Shown here: positions 37,743 through 48,691 of the stretch, one piece after another
Position numbering within the stretch: the stretch's first letter is position 1
How the letters are laid out: each line of letters opens with the position of its first letter
Origin: Rhodococcus triatomae BKS 15-14
GTDB taxonomy: Bacteria; Actinomycetota; Actinomycetes; Mycobacteriales; Mycobacteriaceae
Direction of reading: 5' to 3'
Length of the DNA stretch: 64,000 nt
Assembly (NCBI GenBank): GCA_000341795.1
Contig: AODO01000021.1
Location: 1-64,000 of the forward strand
Translations under genes and position numbers: made by a program
The notes under the pieces: model-generated
The model's input: only the letters and a program-made list of their open reading frames with translations
Databases searched by the model: none
Told to the model about the DNA's origin: nothing

Positions 37743-38546
37743 ATGGCCGACGAGCCGACCACCGCACCCGAGCCCGCCGCCCTGTACGAGCGCCGCGGCA
37801 ACGTCGCACTCATCACCCTGAATCGCCCGAAGGCGATGAACGCGGTGAACGGGGCGCTGTCCACGGCCGTCGGCACCTTCCTCGAGCAGGCCGAGGCCGA
37901 CGACGAGGTGCGGGTCATCGTCATCACCGGCTCGGGTCGCGCGTTCTGCGCCGGCGCAGACCTCAAGGCGCTCGGATCGGGTCAGTCGCTCGAGGCCGAG
38001 GGCCACCCCGAGTGGGGATTCGCCGGCTTCGCGCAGCACTGGGTGAGCAAGCCGACGATCGCCGCGGTCAACGGATTCGCCCTCGGTGGCGGTACCGAAC
38101 TGGTTCTCGCCAGCGACCTCGCCGTCGTCGACGAGAACGCCCAGCTCGGCCTGCCCGAGGTCAAGCGCGGCCTGTTCGCCGCAGCGGGTGGCGTCATCCG
38201 CCTGCAGCAGCAGATCCCGAAGAAGGTCGCCCTCGAGATCGCGCTGACCGGTGAGCCGATCAGCGCGGCAGAGGGCAAGGAGCTGGGCCTGGTCAACCGG
38301 GTCGCACCCGCGGGAACCGCGCTCGACGTCGCGCTCGAACTGGCCGAGAAGATCGCCGTCAACGCGCCGCTGTCGGTGCGCGAGTCGAAGGCGATGATCC
38401 ACCGCACCGCGACCGGCGCCGACTGGGAGTCCGGCGTCTGGGACGCCAACCTCAAGGCCCTGCAGGTCGTCTTCAGCAGCGCCGACGCCATGGAAGGTCC
38501 CCGCGCATTCGCCGAGAAGCGCGCCCCCGTCTGGCAGGGCAAGTAG
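37743..38546 (+). CDS. Enoyl-CoA hydratase (crotonase)
   Basis: A 267-residue crotonase with both catalytic Glu positions likely present: GFALGGGTELVLASDLAV (first) and LGLPEVKRGLFAAAGG (second). GRAFCAGADLKAL forms the oxyanion hole. It hydrates 2-enoyl-CoA to 3-hydroxyacyl-CoA. It starts a plus-strand run with the thiolase, dehydrogenase, TetR and further genes. It is similar to the crotonase at 51150-51941. Confidence 0.93.
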   Translation: MADEPTTAPEPAALYERRGNVALITLNRPKAMNAVNGALSTAVGTFLEQAEADDEVRVIVITGSGRAFCAGADLKALGSGQSLEAEGHPEWGFAGFAQHWVSKPTIAAVNGFALGGGTELVLASDLAVVDENAQLGLPEVKRGLFAAAGGVIRLQQQIPKKVALEIALTGEPISAAEGKELGLVNRVAPAGTALDVALELAEKIAVNAPLSVRESKAMIHRTATGADWESGVWDANLKALQVVFSSADAMEGPRAFAEKRAPVWQGK

Positions 38547-38643
38547 CCGCAGCGCGGCACCCGATCTCGGTCCGGCGCTCTGTCGAACCCCCTCCGGGGC
38601 GCCGGACCGCCACAACCACCACCCCCACGAAAGGAACACCGTC

Positions 38644-39837
38644 ATGACGAACGCAGTCATCGTCGACGCCGTACGCCTCGCCTCCGGCAAGGGCAAGATG
38701 GGCGGCGCGCTGTCCGGGACGCACCCGGTCGAGCTCCTCGCCACCGTCCTGCGCTCCATCGTCTCGCGCAACAACCTCGACCCGGCACAGGTCGACGACG
38801 TGATCGGCGGCTGTGTCGCCCAGGTCGGCGAGCAGTCCCTGAACATCTCCCGCACCGCGCTGCTCTCCGCCGGCTTCCCGGACTCGGTGCCCGCCACCAC
38901 CATCGACCGTCAGTGCGGGTCCAGCCAGCAGGCCGCGCACTTCGCCGCGCAGGGCATCATCGCCGGCGCCTACGACATCGTCATCGCCTGCGGTGTCGAG
39001 TCGATGAGCCGCATCCCGATGGGCACCGCGACGCTCGGCAAGGACACCGGCGGACCGGGCATCGCCGCCCGCTACCCCGAGGGCCTGGTCAACCAGGGCA
39101 TCTCCGCCGAGCTCATCGCCGCGAAGTGGAAGCTCGACCGCGACACCCTCGACGCCTACTCGGCGCAGTCGCACCAGCGTGCCGCCGCCGCGATCGCCGC
39201 GGGCGCGTTCGACAACGAGATCGTCCCGATCGACGTCACGAACGCCGCGGGCGAGACGGTGCAGCACCTCACCGACGAGACGGTCCGCGCCGCGACCACC
39301 GCCGAGGGCCTCGCCGGCCTCAAGCCGTCCTTCTACACCGAGGGCTACGCGGCCCGCTTCCCCGAGGCCGGCTGGAACATCACCCCCGGCAACTCCTCGC
39401 CGCTGACCGACGGCGCGTCCGCGGTCCTGATCATGAGCGAGGAGGCCGCGAACAAGCTGGGCCTGACCCCGCGGGCGCGGTTCCACTCGTTCTCCGTCGC
39501 GGGCGACGATCCGGTCTTCATGCTGACCGCCCCGATCCCGGCCACCCACAAGGTTCTCGCCCGCGCGGGCCTGAGCATCGAGGACATCGACGCCTACGAA
39601 GTCAACGAGGCGTTCGCCCCCGTTCCGCTCGCCTGGGCGCACGAGTTCAACGCGGACCCCGCGAAGCTGAACCCGCGCGGCGGCGCGATCGCCCTCGGCC
39701 ACGCCCTGGGCTCGTCCGGCACCCGCCTGCTGACCACCCTGGTCAACCAGCTCGAGGCGACCGGCGGCCGCTACGGCCTGCAGACGATGTGCGAGGGCGC
39801 AGGCATGGCCAACGCCACCATCATCGAGCGCATCTGA
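38644..39837 (+). CDS. Acetyl-CoA C-acyltransferase (thiolase)
   Basis: A 397-residue degradative thiolase of the FadA type. Nucleophile Cys91 in DRQCGSSQQA, His in NEAFAPVPLAW... and GGAIALGHALGSSG, and the second active Cys in MCEGAGMANA. It cleaves 3-ketoacyl-CoA and is part of the beta-oxidation operon with the crotonase and dehydrogenase. Confidence 0.95.
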   Translation: MTNAVIVDAVRLASGKGKMGGALSGTHPVELLATVLRSIVSRNNLDPAQVDDVIGGCVAQVGEQSLNISRTALLSAGFPDSVPATTIDRQCGSSQQAAHFAAQGIIAGAYDIVIACGVESMSRIPMGTATLGKDTGGPGIAARYPEGLVNQGISAELIAAKWKLDRDTLDAYSAQSHQRAAAAIAAGAFDNEIVPIDVTNAAGETVQHLTDETVRAATTAEGLAGLKPSFYTEGYAARFPEAGWNITPGNSSPLTDGASAVLIMSEEAANKLGLTPRARFHSFSVAGDDPVFMLTAPIPATHKVLARAGLSIEDIDAYEVNEAFAPVPLAWAHEFNADPAKLNPRGGAIALGHALGSSGTRLLTTLVNQLEATGGRYGLQTMCEGAGMANATIIERI

Positions 39838-39889
39838 CCGCCCGATTCACGATCCTCTCTCCGTAACAACCTGATTCGAAAGGCACTCC

Positions 39890-40651
39890 ATGATCGTCAA
39901 CGACAGCGTCGCGGTCGTCACCGGCGGCGCGTCGGGGCTCGGCCTCGCCACCACCAAGGCTCTGCTCGCCGACGGCGCGCAGGTCGTCATCATCGACCTG
40001 CCGTCCTCCAACGGCGAGACCGTCGCCAAGGAGCTCGGTGACCGGGTCCGCTTCGTCGCCGCCGACGTCACCGACGAGGCCGCCGTCGCTGAGGCACTCG
40101 ACGTCGCCGAGTCCCTCGGGCCGCTGCGTGTCGCCGTCAACTGCGCCGGCATCGGCAACGCCATCAAGACCGTCAACAAGAACGGCGCGTTCCCCCTCGC
40201 CGATTTCTCGAAGATCATCAACGTCAACCTGATCGGCACCTTCAACGTGCTGCGTCTCGCGGCCGAGCGGATCTCGAAGACCGAGCCGATCGACGGCGAG
40301 CGCGGCGTCATCATCAACACCGCCTCCGTCGCCGCCTTCGACGGCCAGATCGGTCAGGCCGCCTACTCGGCGTCCAAGGGTGGTGTCGTCGGCATGACCC
40401 TGCCGATCGCCCGTGACCTCGCGTCGCTGCTGATCCGCGTCAACACCATCGCACCGGGCCTGTTCAAGACCCCGCTGCTGGGCTCGCTGCCCGAGGAGGC
40501 CCAGAAGTCCCTCGGCGCGCAGGTGCCGCACCCGTCCCGCCTCGGCGATCCCGCAGAGTACGGCGCACTGGCCGCTCACATCGTGGCCAACCCGATGCTC
40601 AACGGCGAGACCATCCGTCTCGACGGCGCCATCCGCATGGCACCCCGCTGA
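39890..40651 (+). CDS. SDR-family 3-hydroxyacyl-CoA dehydrogenase
   Basis: A 253-residue short-chain dehydrogenase most like the HSD17B10 group of 3-hydroxyacyl-CoA dehydrogenases. NAD site: [15 protein letters not shown]; catalytic Ser in INTASVAAF, Tyr and Lys in YSASK. The end ([15 protein letters not shown]) is typical. Together with the crotonase and thiolase it completes hydration, oxidation and thiolysis. Confidence 0.92.
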   Translation: MIVNDSVAVVTGGASGLGLATTKALLADGAQVVIIDLPSSNGETVAKELGDRVRFVAADVTDEAAVAEALDVAESLGPLRVAVNCAGIGNAIKTVNKNGAFPLADFSKIINVNLIGTFNVLRLAAERISKTEPIDGERGVIINTASVAAFDGQIGQAAYSASKGGVVGMTLPIARDLASLLIRVNTIAPGLFKTPLLGSLPEEAQKSLGAQVPHPSRLGDPAEYGALAAHIVANPMLNGETIRLDGAIRMAPR

Positions 40652-40677
40652 CGCACGCACGAACCGAGGAGGGGCCG

Positions 40678-42322
<1,645 letters not shown>

Positions 42323-42340
42323 TTCAACGAGGGGAAAATC

Positions 42341-43498
42341 ATGCAGCGCAGACACTTCGAATCCGACCACGAGGACTACCGCGGCACCGTCCGCGAGTTC
42401 CTCGCCCGCGAGGTCGAACCCCACTACCTGCAGTGGGAGGACGACCGCCTGATCGACCGCGCGTCGTACGTCGCCGCGGGCAAGTCCGGCATCCTCGGCC
42501 TCGGCGTCCCCGAGGAGTTCGGCGGCTCCGGCGTCACCGACTACCGCTTCCGCCAGGTGGTCGTCGAGGAGATCTGCCGCATCAACGCCACGTCGTTCGG
42601 CGGCAGCCTCGCGCTGCAGGACGACATCGCGATCCCCTACATCCTTCATCTCGGCACCCACGAGCAGAAGGAACGCTGGCTGCCGAAGATGGCGACCGGT
42701 GAGCACATCGGCGCCATCGCGATGACCGAGCCCGGCGCCGGGTCCGACCTGCAGGGCGTCAAGACCACCGCGGTGCGCGACGGCGACGAGTGGGTCATCA
42801 ACGGCCAGAAGACGTTCATCACCAACGGCATCCACTCGGACCTCGTCATCGTGGTGTGCCGCACCGATCCCAGCGCCGGCTCGAAGGGCTTCTCCCTCAT
42901 CGTCGTCGAGCGGGACACCCCCGGGTTCAGCCGCGGCCGCAAGCTGCACAAGGTCGGCCTGGCGTCACAGGACACCGCGGAGCTGGTGTTCGAGAACGTC
43001 CGCGTGCCCGCGAGCAACCTGCTCGGCGTCGAGGGCCGTGGCTTCATCCACCTGATGGAGAACCTGCCGCTCGAGCGCATCGGCATCGCCGTCGGCGCGA
43101 TCAGTGCCGCCCGCGCCGCGTACGAGTGGACCAAGCAGTACGCGTTCGAGCGCAAGGCGTTCGGCAAGCCGATCGGCGACCTGCAGAACACCCGGTTCGT
43201 GCTCGCCGAGATGCTCACCGAGATCGAGATCACCGAGTCGCACATCGACCGGTGCGTCATCGCCCTCAACGCCGGCGAGCTGACCGCGGTGGACGCGTCG
43301 AAGGCGAAGTGGTGGGCCACCGAGCTGCAGAAGCGCGTCGTCGACCGTGGCGTGCAGGTCCACGGCGGCTACGGCTTCATGATGGAGTACCCGATCGGCC
43401 GCGCATACGCCGACACCCGCATCCAGACGATCTACGGTGGCACCACCGAGGTCATGAAGGAGATCATCGGCCGCGACATCGCCGCCGAGTTCAAGTAG
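42341..43498 (+). CDS. Acyl-CoA dehydrogenase
   Basis: A 385-residue FAD enzyme for alpha,beta-dehydrogenation of acyl-CoA. FAD and substrate motifs: AIAMTEPGAGSDLQG and the region WVINGQKTFITNG. The catalytic base is Glu370 in YGGTTEVMKE. It follows the flavoprotein gene by 18 bp in the same operon, ending the unit that runs from the crotonase at 37743. A paralogue with the same layout lies at 60973. Confidence 0.95.
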   Translation: MQRRHFESDHEDYRGTVREFLAREVEPHYLQWEDDRLIDRASYVAAGKSGILGLGVPEEFGGSGVTDYRFRQVVVEEICRINATSFGGSLALQDDIAIPYILHLGTHEQKERWLPKMATGEHIGAIAMTEPGAGSDLQGVKTTAVRDGDEWVINGQKTFITNGIHSDLVIVVCRTDPSAGSKGFSLIVVERDTPGFSRGRKLHKVGLASQDTAELVFENVRVPASNLLGVEGRGFIHLMENLPLERIGIAVGAISAARAAYEWTKQYAFERKAFGKPIGDLQNTRFVLAEMLTEIEITESHIDRCVIALNAGELTAVDASKAKWWATELQKRVVDRGVQVHGGYGFMMEYPIGRAYADTRIQTIYGGTTEVMKEIIGRDIAAEFK

Positions 43499-43514
43499 TC
43501 GCATCCACTCTCGC

Positions 43515-43565
43515 GGGTGAGGGGAACCCTGGACCGGTTGGACCGGTCCGGGGTTCCCCTCACCC
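43515..43565 (+). terminator. Terminator hairpin after acyl-CoA dehydrogenase
   Basis: A perfect 15-bp stem, GGGTGAGGGGAACCC (43515-43529) with GGGTTCCCCTCACCC (43551-43565), with a nested ACCGG/CCGGT hairpin in the loop. It ends eight bases before the ribosome-binding site of the next gene. Confidence 0.75.
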
Positions 43566-43585
43566 GTTTACGAAGGAGGACATCG

Positions 43586-44347
43586 GTGTTCGATCTGACA
43601 GGTAAGCGCGCGCTCGTCACCGGCGGTTCCGCGGGCATCGGCCTGGGCATGGCACGGGGCCTGGCGAAGGCGGGCGCGGACGTCGTGCTGTGGGGCCGCG
43701 GGCAGGCCCGCCTGGACTCCGCCGCGGCGGACCTCGCACAGCACGGCACCGGCCGGGTGGGGACCCGGTCGGTGGACGTCTCCGACGAGGACGCCGTCCG
43801 CGACGGAGTGGCGTCGGTCGTCGCGGAGCTCGGCGGCCTCGACGTCGTCGTGGTGAACGCCGGAGTGGGTGCCGGTCTGGCGAAATTCGTCGAGTCGTCG
43901 ACGGAGGCGTACCGAAAGGTGTTGGCCACCAATCTCGACGGTGCCTACTTCACACTGCGGGAGGCGGCGGCGGAGCTGGTGCGACAGGGCACCGGCGGAT
44001 CGGTCATCGTCACGTCCAGCCTGGGCGCGCTGCAGGGCGCGGCCCGCAACCAGGCGTACGCGATGACGAAGGCGGGCGTGCTCGCACTGGCCAACGGCTG
44101 CGCGGTGGAGCTGGCGAGCGAGGGTGTCCGCGTCAACAGCGTGCTGCCCGGCTGGATCGCCACCGACATGACCGACGGACTGCAGCACTGGGAGGCGTTC
44201 ACGAAGAACGTGATCTCCCGGGTTCCCCTGGGTCGCTGGGGAACTCCCGAGGATTTCGAGGGCATCGCGGTCTATCTGGCCTCCGACGCGTCCCGTTTCC
44301 AGACCGGCACCTCGACCCTGATCGACGGCGGCTACTCCCTCTTCTGA
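43586..44347 (+). CDS. SDR-family oxidoreductase
   Basis: A 253-residue short-chain dehydrogenase. NAD(P) site TGGSAGIGLGMARGL, catalytic Ser in VTSSLGAL, Tyr and Lys in YAMTK, and the end DGGYSLF. Substrate unknown; its place next to acyl-CoA genes suggests a hydroxy- or ketoacyl compound. GTG start with AGGAGG. A strong hairpin just upstream means it may be transcribed only by read-through or from a short promoter. Confidence 0.88.
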   Translation: MFDLTGKRALVTGGSAGIGLGMARGLAKAGADVVLWGRGQARLDSAAADLAQHGTGRVGTRSVDVSDEDAVRDGVASVVAELGGLDVVVVNAGVGAGLAKFVESSTEAYRKVLATNLDGAYFTLREAAAELVRQGTGGSVIVTSSLGALQGAARNQAYAMTKAGVLALANGCAVELASEGVRVNSVLPGWIATDMTDGLQHWEAFTKNVISRVPLGRWGTPEDFEGIAVYLASDASRFQTGTSTLIDGGYSLF

Positions 44348-44379
44348 CGGCCCCTCCCCTCCCCTCCCGCCCCCGACAT

Positions 44380-44430
44380 GGCTGAAGGTGGCATTCATGC
44401 GGACTGACGGCATGAAGGCCACCTTCAGCC
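44380..44430. terminator. Terminator hairpin between convergent genes
   Basis: Arms 44380-44400 and 44410-44430 pair over 21 bases with one mismatch (GGCTGAAGGTGGC-N-TTCATGC). It lies between the SDR stop and the flavoprotein stop. Confidence 0.8.
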
Positions 44431-44461
44431 GAGCAACGTGGGGTGGGTGGCGTGGGTGGGG

Positions 44462-45445
44462 TCAGGGCCCGAGCAGGGCCTGCCTCGCGTCGGCGTACTC
44501 GCGCGAGAGACGGGCGATCAGCTCGGACGCGGGCAGCACGGCCTCGACGGACCCGACGCCGTGGCCGGCGCCCCAGATGTCGCGCCAGGCCTTCGCGTCG
44601 CGGCCCTTACCTGCCGTCTCCTCGTCGCCGGTGCCGAAGTCCATCGCGGTGGGGTCGGACTGCTCGAGGTTGTCCGGGTCGAGGCCGGCCGCTGTGATGC
44701 TGCCGCGCAGGTAGTTTCCGTGCACACCGGTGAACAGGTTGGAGTAGACGATGTCGCCGGCCTTCGAGTCGACGATCATCTGCTTGTAGCCGTCGACCGC
44801 GTTGGCCTCCTCGGTGGCGATGAACGCCGACCCGACGTAGGCGAGGTCGGCGCCGGCGGCCTGGGCCGCGAGGATCGAGCGTCCGTGTGCGATCGACCCC
44901 GACAGCAGCACCGGCCCGTCGAACCACTGCCGGATCTCCTGGATCAGCGCGAACGGCGACTGTGTGCCGGCGTGACCACCGGCGCCGGCGGACACCGCGA
45001 TGAGGCCGTCCGCGCCCTTGTCGACGGCCTTGCGGGCGAAGCGGTCGTTGATGATGTCGTGCAGGACGATGCCGCCGTACGAGTGGATCGCCGCGTTGAC
45101 GTCTTCGCGGGCGCCGAGGGAGGTGATGACGATCGGTACCTCGAACTCGACGACGGTGGCGAGGTCTTCTGCGAGCCGGTCGTTGGACTTGTGCACGATG
45201 AGGTTGACCGCGAACGGGGCGGACGGTGCCTCGGGGTTGTTGGCGTCGTGCTTGGCCAGTGCCTCGGTGATCTGGGTCAGCCATTCCCGCAGTTGCGACT
45301 GCGGTCGGGCGTTGAGGGTGGGGAAGGATCCGACGATGCCGGACGTGCACTGGGCGATGACCAGGTCGGGACCGGACACGATGAACATCGGGGACGCCAC
45401 GACGGGCAGGCGCAGCCGGTCCTTCAAGATCGAGGGCAGGGCCAT
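44462..45445 (-). CDS. Nitronate monooxygenase-like flavoprotein
   Basis: A 327-residue NMO-family TIM barrel, distantly related to the one at 41321. LPVVASPMFIVSGPDLV at the N-terminus, AVSAGAGGHAG with the active-site His, and DLAYVGSAFIATEEA. Role is unknown; such proteins often act in catabolic CoA pathways. It is last in the minus-strand run, 109 bp downstream of a TetR gene, with a palindromic box between. Confidence 0.87.
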   Translation of the reverse strand: MALPSILKDRLRLPVVASPMFIVSGPDLVIAQCTSGIVGSFPTLNARPQSQLREWLTQITEALAKHDANNPEAPSAPFAVNLIVHKSNDRLAEDLATVVEFEVPIVITSLGAREDVNAAIHSYGGIVLHDIINDRFARKAVDKGADGLIAVSAGAGGHAGTQSPFALIQEIRQWFDGPVLLSGSIAHGRSILAAQAAGADLAYVGSAFIATEEANAVDGYKQMIVDSKAGDIVYSNLFTGVHGNYLRGSITAAGLDPDNLEQSDPTAMDFGTGDEETAGKGRDAKAWRDIWGAGHGVGSVEAVLPASELIARLSREYADARQALLGP

Positions 45446-45494
45446 GTGAGTTTCTCCTTGTGCAATGTCGGTCGTTAGAGCATCTCACCTTTAC

Positions 45495-45507
45495 TTAGCG
45501 ATCGCTA
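45495..45507. promoter_or_regulatory. Palindromic box upstream of the flavoprotein gene
   Basis: TAGCGATCGCTA (45496-45507) is a perfect 12-bp palindrome with a preceding T that completes the TTAGCKAKCG motif also found at 37645 and 37695. It lies 50 bp upstream of the flavoprotein start. Confidence 0.5.
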
Positions 45508-45554
45508 GGGTACTCGTCACAGGGCCCGGCGACGGCGTCCGCCGCGGCGGCCCG

Positions 45555-46187
45555 TCAGGCTCCGTACGCGGCCGCCGCCTCCGGCGTGAGGATGCCCGGG
45601 ACCAGGAACTGCGTGAGCATCCTGCGGTGATCGGGATCGGAATCGGAACCGAAGTCCATCCGGCCGACGAGGATCAACTCCACGAGAGCGATCCACTGAC
45701 AGATTTCCGCGTTGGTGCGGTCCGCCCGGATCTCGCCGCGTTCACGTGCGGCGTCGATGACCGGACCCCACATCTCCTCGGTCAGGCGCGCAGCCAGACC
45801 GGAACTGCCGACGAGGGCCGTCGCCAGGTCCATGTGCTCGGGGCTGACGATCAGCCGGACCACCGGATCGGCCCGACCCCGATCGACCAGATAGATGAGC
45901 CCGTCGACGATCTGGTCGGCGAAGGTCTGCCGCCGACGCAGGTAGGCGCGCGCCTTGGTGAACATTCGCCGGGAGCGCACCTCGATCAGTGCGGTGATCA
46001 GGGTGTCGCGGTCCTTGAAGTAGCGATAGACGGTGGGCCGGGAGATGTCGGCTTCCTTGGCGATGTCGTCCATCGTCGTCTTCGCGACACCGAATCGTTC
46101 GAAGGTGCGTTCGGCCGCCTCGAGGATCTGTCCGCGCGCCTTCTCGGGATCCTCACTCAGCACACTGCCTGTTCGCCGCCGCGCCAT
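45555..46187 (-). CDS. TetR-family regulator
   Basis: A 210-residue TetR protein; HTH: TTMDDIAKEADISRPTVYRYFKDRDTL. Different in sequence from the two paralogous regulators at 34734 and 40678. It lies between an enoyl-CoA hydratase gene and the flavoprotein gene on the same strand and probably regulates this set through the palindrome at 45496. Confidence 0.88.
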   Translation of the reverse strand: MARRRTGSVLSEDPEKARGQILEAAERTFERFGVAKTTMDDIAKEADISRPTVYRYFKDRDTLITALIEVRSRRMFTKARAYLRRRQTFADQIVDGLIYLVDRGRADPVVRLIVSPEHMDLATALVGSSGLAARLTEEMWGPVIDAARERGEIRADRTNAEICQWIALVELILVGRMDFGSDSDPDHRRMLTQFLVPGILTPEAAAAYGA

Positions 46188-46261
46188 CGCACCCTTCTCC
46201 TGGTGTGGGCCGAGCGCCCTACCCCCGGCCTGGATGCTACCGCCTCACCTGCGACGGGCTG

Positions 46262-47143
46262 TCACACCGAATCGCCGAACAGATCGGGCAACCCGGCCGA
46301 GATCCGGTCCGGGAACTCGGGCGTGCGCTTCTCCAGGAACGACTCGACCCCTTCACGCGCATCGCCCGAGGTTCCCCGGAGATAGACCGCGAGCGAGTCG
46401 GCGCGGTGTGCCACCTCTGGGCTCTCCGCCCCGAGCATGCGCCACATCAGCTGACGGGTCAGCGCAACCGACACCGGCGCCGTTCCCGCGGTCATCTCCC
46501 GCGCCACCTCGATCGCCCGGGCGAGGACCCGGTCCGCGGGGACGATCTCGCTGACGAGACCTCCGGCCAGGGCCTCCTCCGCGGACACCATCTTGCCGCC
46601 GAGGGTCCAGCGCAGGGCGGTGGCGATGCCGACCACCCGCGGCAGGAACCACGACGAGCACGCCTCGGGGACGATGCCCCGGCGGACGAACACGAACCCG
46701 AAGCGGGCGGTGTCCGAGGCGATGCGGACATCGGCGGGAAGCGTCATCGTGACGCCGACACCCGCGGCGGGACCGTTGACCGCGGCGATCAGCGGCTTGG
46801 TCGAACGGTAGAACCGGAGCGCGACCCGACCGCCCTGATCCGCGGGCGCACCGCCGGTCTCGGGATCGTCGTCGAGAACGAAGGTGTCGCCCCCGCCGCC
46901 GAGATCCGCGCCGGCGCAGAACGCTCGGCCGGTGCCGGTGACGACGACCGCGCGAATCGTGTCGTCGGCGTCGCACTCGTCCATGAGTTCGATGACGCGA
47001 TCACACATCTCGTTGGTGAAGGCGTTCAACCGGTCCGGCCGATGCAGGCGGAGGACGGCGATGTCCCCCTCCCGCTCGAGAAGCACCGTGTCGCCCCGTG
47101 CGATCGTGTCGTCGCTCATGGAAACCCCTGTCATGTCCGTCAT
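46262..47143 (-). CDS. Enoyl-CoA hydratase/isomerase family protein
   Basis: A 293-residue crotonase. GRAFCAGADLGGGG and NGPAAGVGVTMTLPADV form the oxyanion hole; the first catalytic Glu is not at its usual place, while RRGIVPEACSSWFLPR matches subgroups with a Glu at the second site. It may be an isomerase or act on an unusual acyl-CoA. The start overlaps the ligase stop by four bases (ATGA). A later ATG giving MSDDTIARG is an alternative. Confidence 0.87.
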   Translation of the reverse strand: MTDMTGVSMSDDTIARGDTVLLEREGDIAVLRLHRPDRLNAFTNEMCDRVIELMDECDADDTIRAVVVTGTGRAFCAGADLGGGGDTFVLDDDPETGGAPADQGGRVALRFYRSTKPLIAAVNGPAAGVGVTMTLPADVRIASDTARFGFVFVRRGIVPEACSSWFLPRVVGIATALRWTLGGKMVSAEEALAGGLVSEIVPADRVLARAIEVAREMTAGTAPVSVALTRQLMWRMLGAESPEVAHRADSLAVYLRGTSGDAREGVESFLEKRTPEFPDRISAGLPDLFGDSV

Positions 47144-48657
47144 CGCACCTTTGCGAATCGTTCTGCCACGTCACGGTACTCGTCGCGGATGGCGGTCTTC
47201 GACAGTTTCCCGCTGGGCAGCCGGGGCAGCGGCTCGTCCCTGATCACCACGTACCGCGGGACCTTGTAGTCGGCGACGACCTTGTCGCAGTGTTCGACGA
47301 TCGCCGTGGCGTCGACGTCGCGGCGGACCGTGACGATCGCGGCCGGCGTCTCGCCGAACCGCGCGTCTGTCGCCGCGATCACCGCGACCTCCTCGACACC
47401 GTCGATTCCGGCGATCACGCGTTCGATCTCGACCGGGGAGATGTTGATGCCACCGGTGATGATCAGGTCCTTCATCCGGTCGACGAACTTGACACGGCCG
47501 CCGTCGTCGAGCGTGCCGAGGTCGCCGCTGTGCAGCCAGCCGTCGCGCAGCGCCTGCGCGGTGGACTCCTCGTCGTTCCAGTAGCCGGGGGTGACGCCCG
47601 GGCCGCGGAGGACGATCTCGCCCGCCTCACCCGGGTCGGCGTCGGTGCCGTCGGGGCGAACCACCTTGAGCTCGGTGAAGATCGACCCCGTCCCGCAGGT
47701 GTCGGGATGCGTGAACGCTTCCTCCCGGGTGGTGGCGGTCGCGACGCCACCGGCCTCGGTCATGCCGTAGATCTGGCGCAGTTGGACTCCCTTGTCCGCC
47801 CACGACTTCAGGAGCGCGGGTGCGACCGCGGCGCCGCCGACGATCGCGGTGCGCAGCGACGACACGTCGGCGGCGTCGAACTCCGGGGTACGCGAGATGG
47901 CCTCGAACACGAGGGGGACGCCGAACAGGGCGTTGACGCGATGCTCACCCAGCAGCTTCGCGGCACGTCCAGGGTTGAGTTCCTTCTCGATCACCAGGGT
48001 GTTTCCGAGCACCACCGACATCACCAGGCCCCACACGAGGCCGGGTGTGAACACGAGCGGAAGCAGCAGCAGCGACGTCCCGCCGGGACGGAATCCCTCT
48101 TCGGTGAGGGTGGCCTCGAAGACGATGTTGAGCAGCGTCTTGTTGGTGCAGACGACGCCCTTGGACAGCCCGGTCGAGCCGCTGGTGAAGAGGATGGCGA
48201 CCGGTTCGTCGTAGTCGCGGTCGATGCGGAAGTCGTCGCGGTCGCCGTCGCGCAGTCCGGTGAAGTCGCCGAACGACAGGGCCTGGAAGTCGGTACCGAG
48301 TTCCCGGGTCTGCTCGATCTGCTCGGTGAACTCGGTGGGGGCGATCGTCATCACGGCCCCGGCGTCGTCGAGAACCTTGCGCAGTTCCGCAGGCTTGAGA
48401 CGCGGGTTCAGCGGCACCAGGACGGCGCCGGCCTTGATCACTCCGAGGGCGAGCACGGGCCAGGTGATCGAGTTGGGGCCGAGGACGCCGACGCGGTCAC
48501 CGGGTGCGATCCCCGCGTCGGCGATCCGGCGTGCCACCCGGCTCGACCAGTCCTGCAGCTGCCGGTAGGTCAGCGTCTCGTCGTCGACGATCAGCGCCCG
48601 CTGATCTCCCTTGGTGTCGGCCCACCAGTGCAGTGCGGATCCGATCGTCGCAGCCAT
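47140..48657 (-). CDS. Acyl-CoA ligase (AMP-forming)
   Basis: A 505-residue adenylate-forming enzyme of the medium-length FadD/aryl-CoA ligase class. Phosphate loop: AILFTSGSTGLSKGVVCTN. Other motifs are YGMTEAGG, WLHSGDLG and MKDLIITGGINISPVEIE, and the C-terminal Lys is in PSGKLSKTAI. It activates the carboxylic acid that feeds this pathway; the acid is unknown. It is 34 bp after the SDR gene and overlaps the crotonase gene. Confidence 0.92.
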   Translation of the reverse strand: MAATIGSALHWWADTKGDQRALIVDDETLTYRQLQDWSSRVARRIADAGIAPGDRVGVLGPNSITWPVLALGVIKAGAVLVPLNPRLKPAELRKVLDDAGAVMTIAPTEFTEQIEQTRELGTDFQALSFGDFTGLRDGDRDDFRIDRDYDEPVAILFTSGSTGLSKGVVCTNKTLLNIVFEATLTEEGFRPGGTSLLLLPLVFTPGLVWGLVMSVVLGNTLVIEKELNPGRAAKLLGEHRVNALFGVPLVFEAISRTPEFDAADVSSLRTAIVGGAAVAPALLKSWADKGVQLRQIYGMTEAGGVATATTREEAFTHPDTCGTGSIFTELKVVRPDGTDADPGEAGEIVLRGPGVTPGYWNDEESTAQALRDGWLHSGDLGTLDDGGRVKFVDRMKDLIITGGINISPVEIERVIAGIDGVEEVAVIAATDARFGETPAAIVTVRRDVDATAIVEHCDKVVADYKVPRYVVIRDEPLPRLPSGKLSKTAIRDEYRDVAERFAKVR

Positions 48658-48691
48658 GTCGTCCTTCTTCGGTCGAGATTTCGTGGGGTGG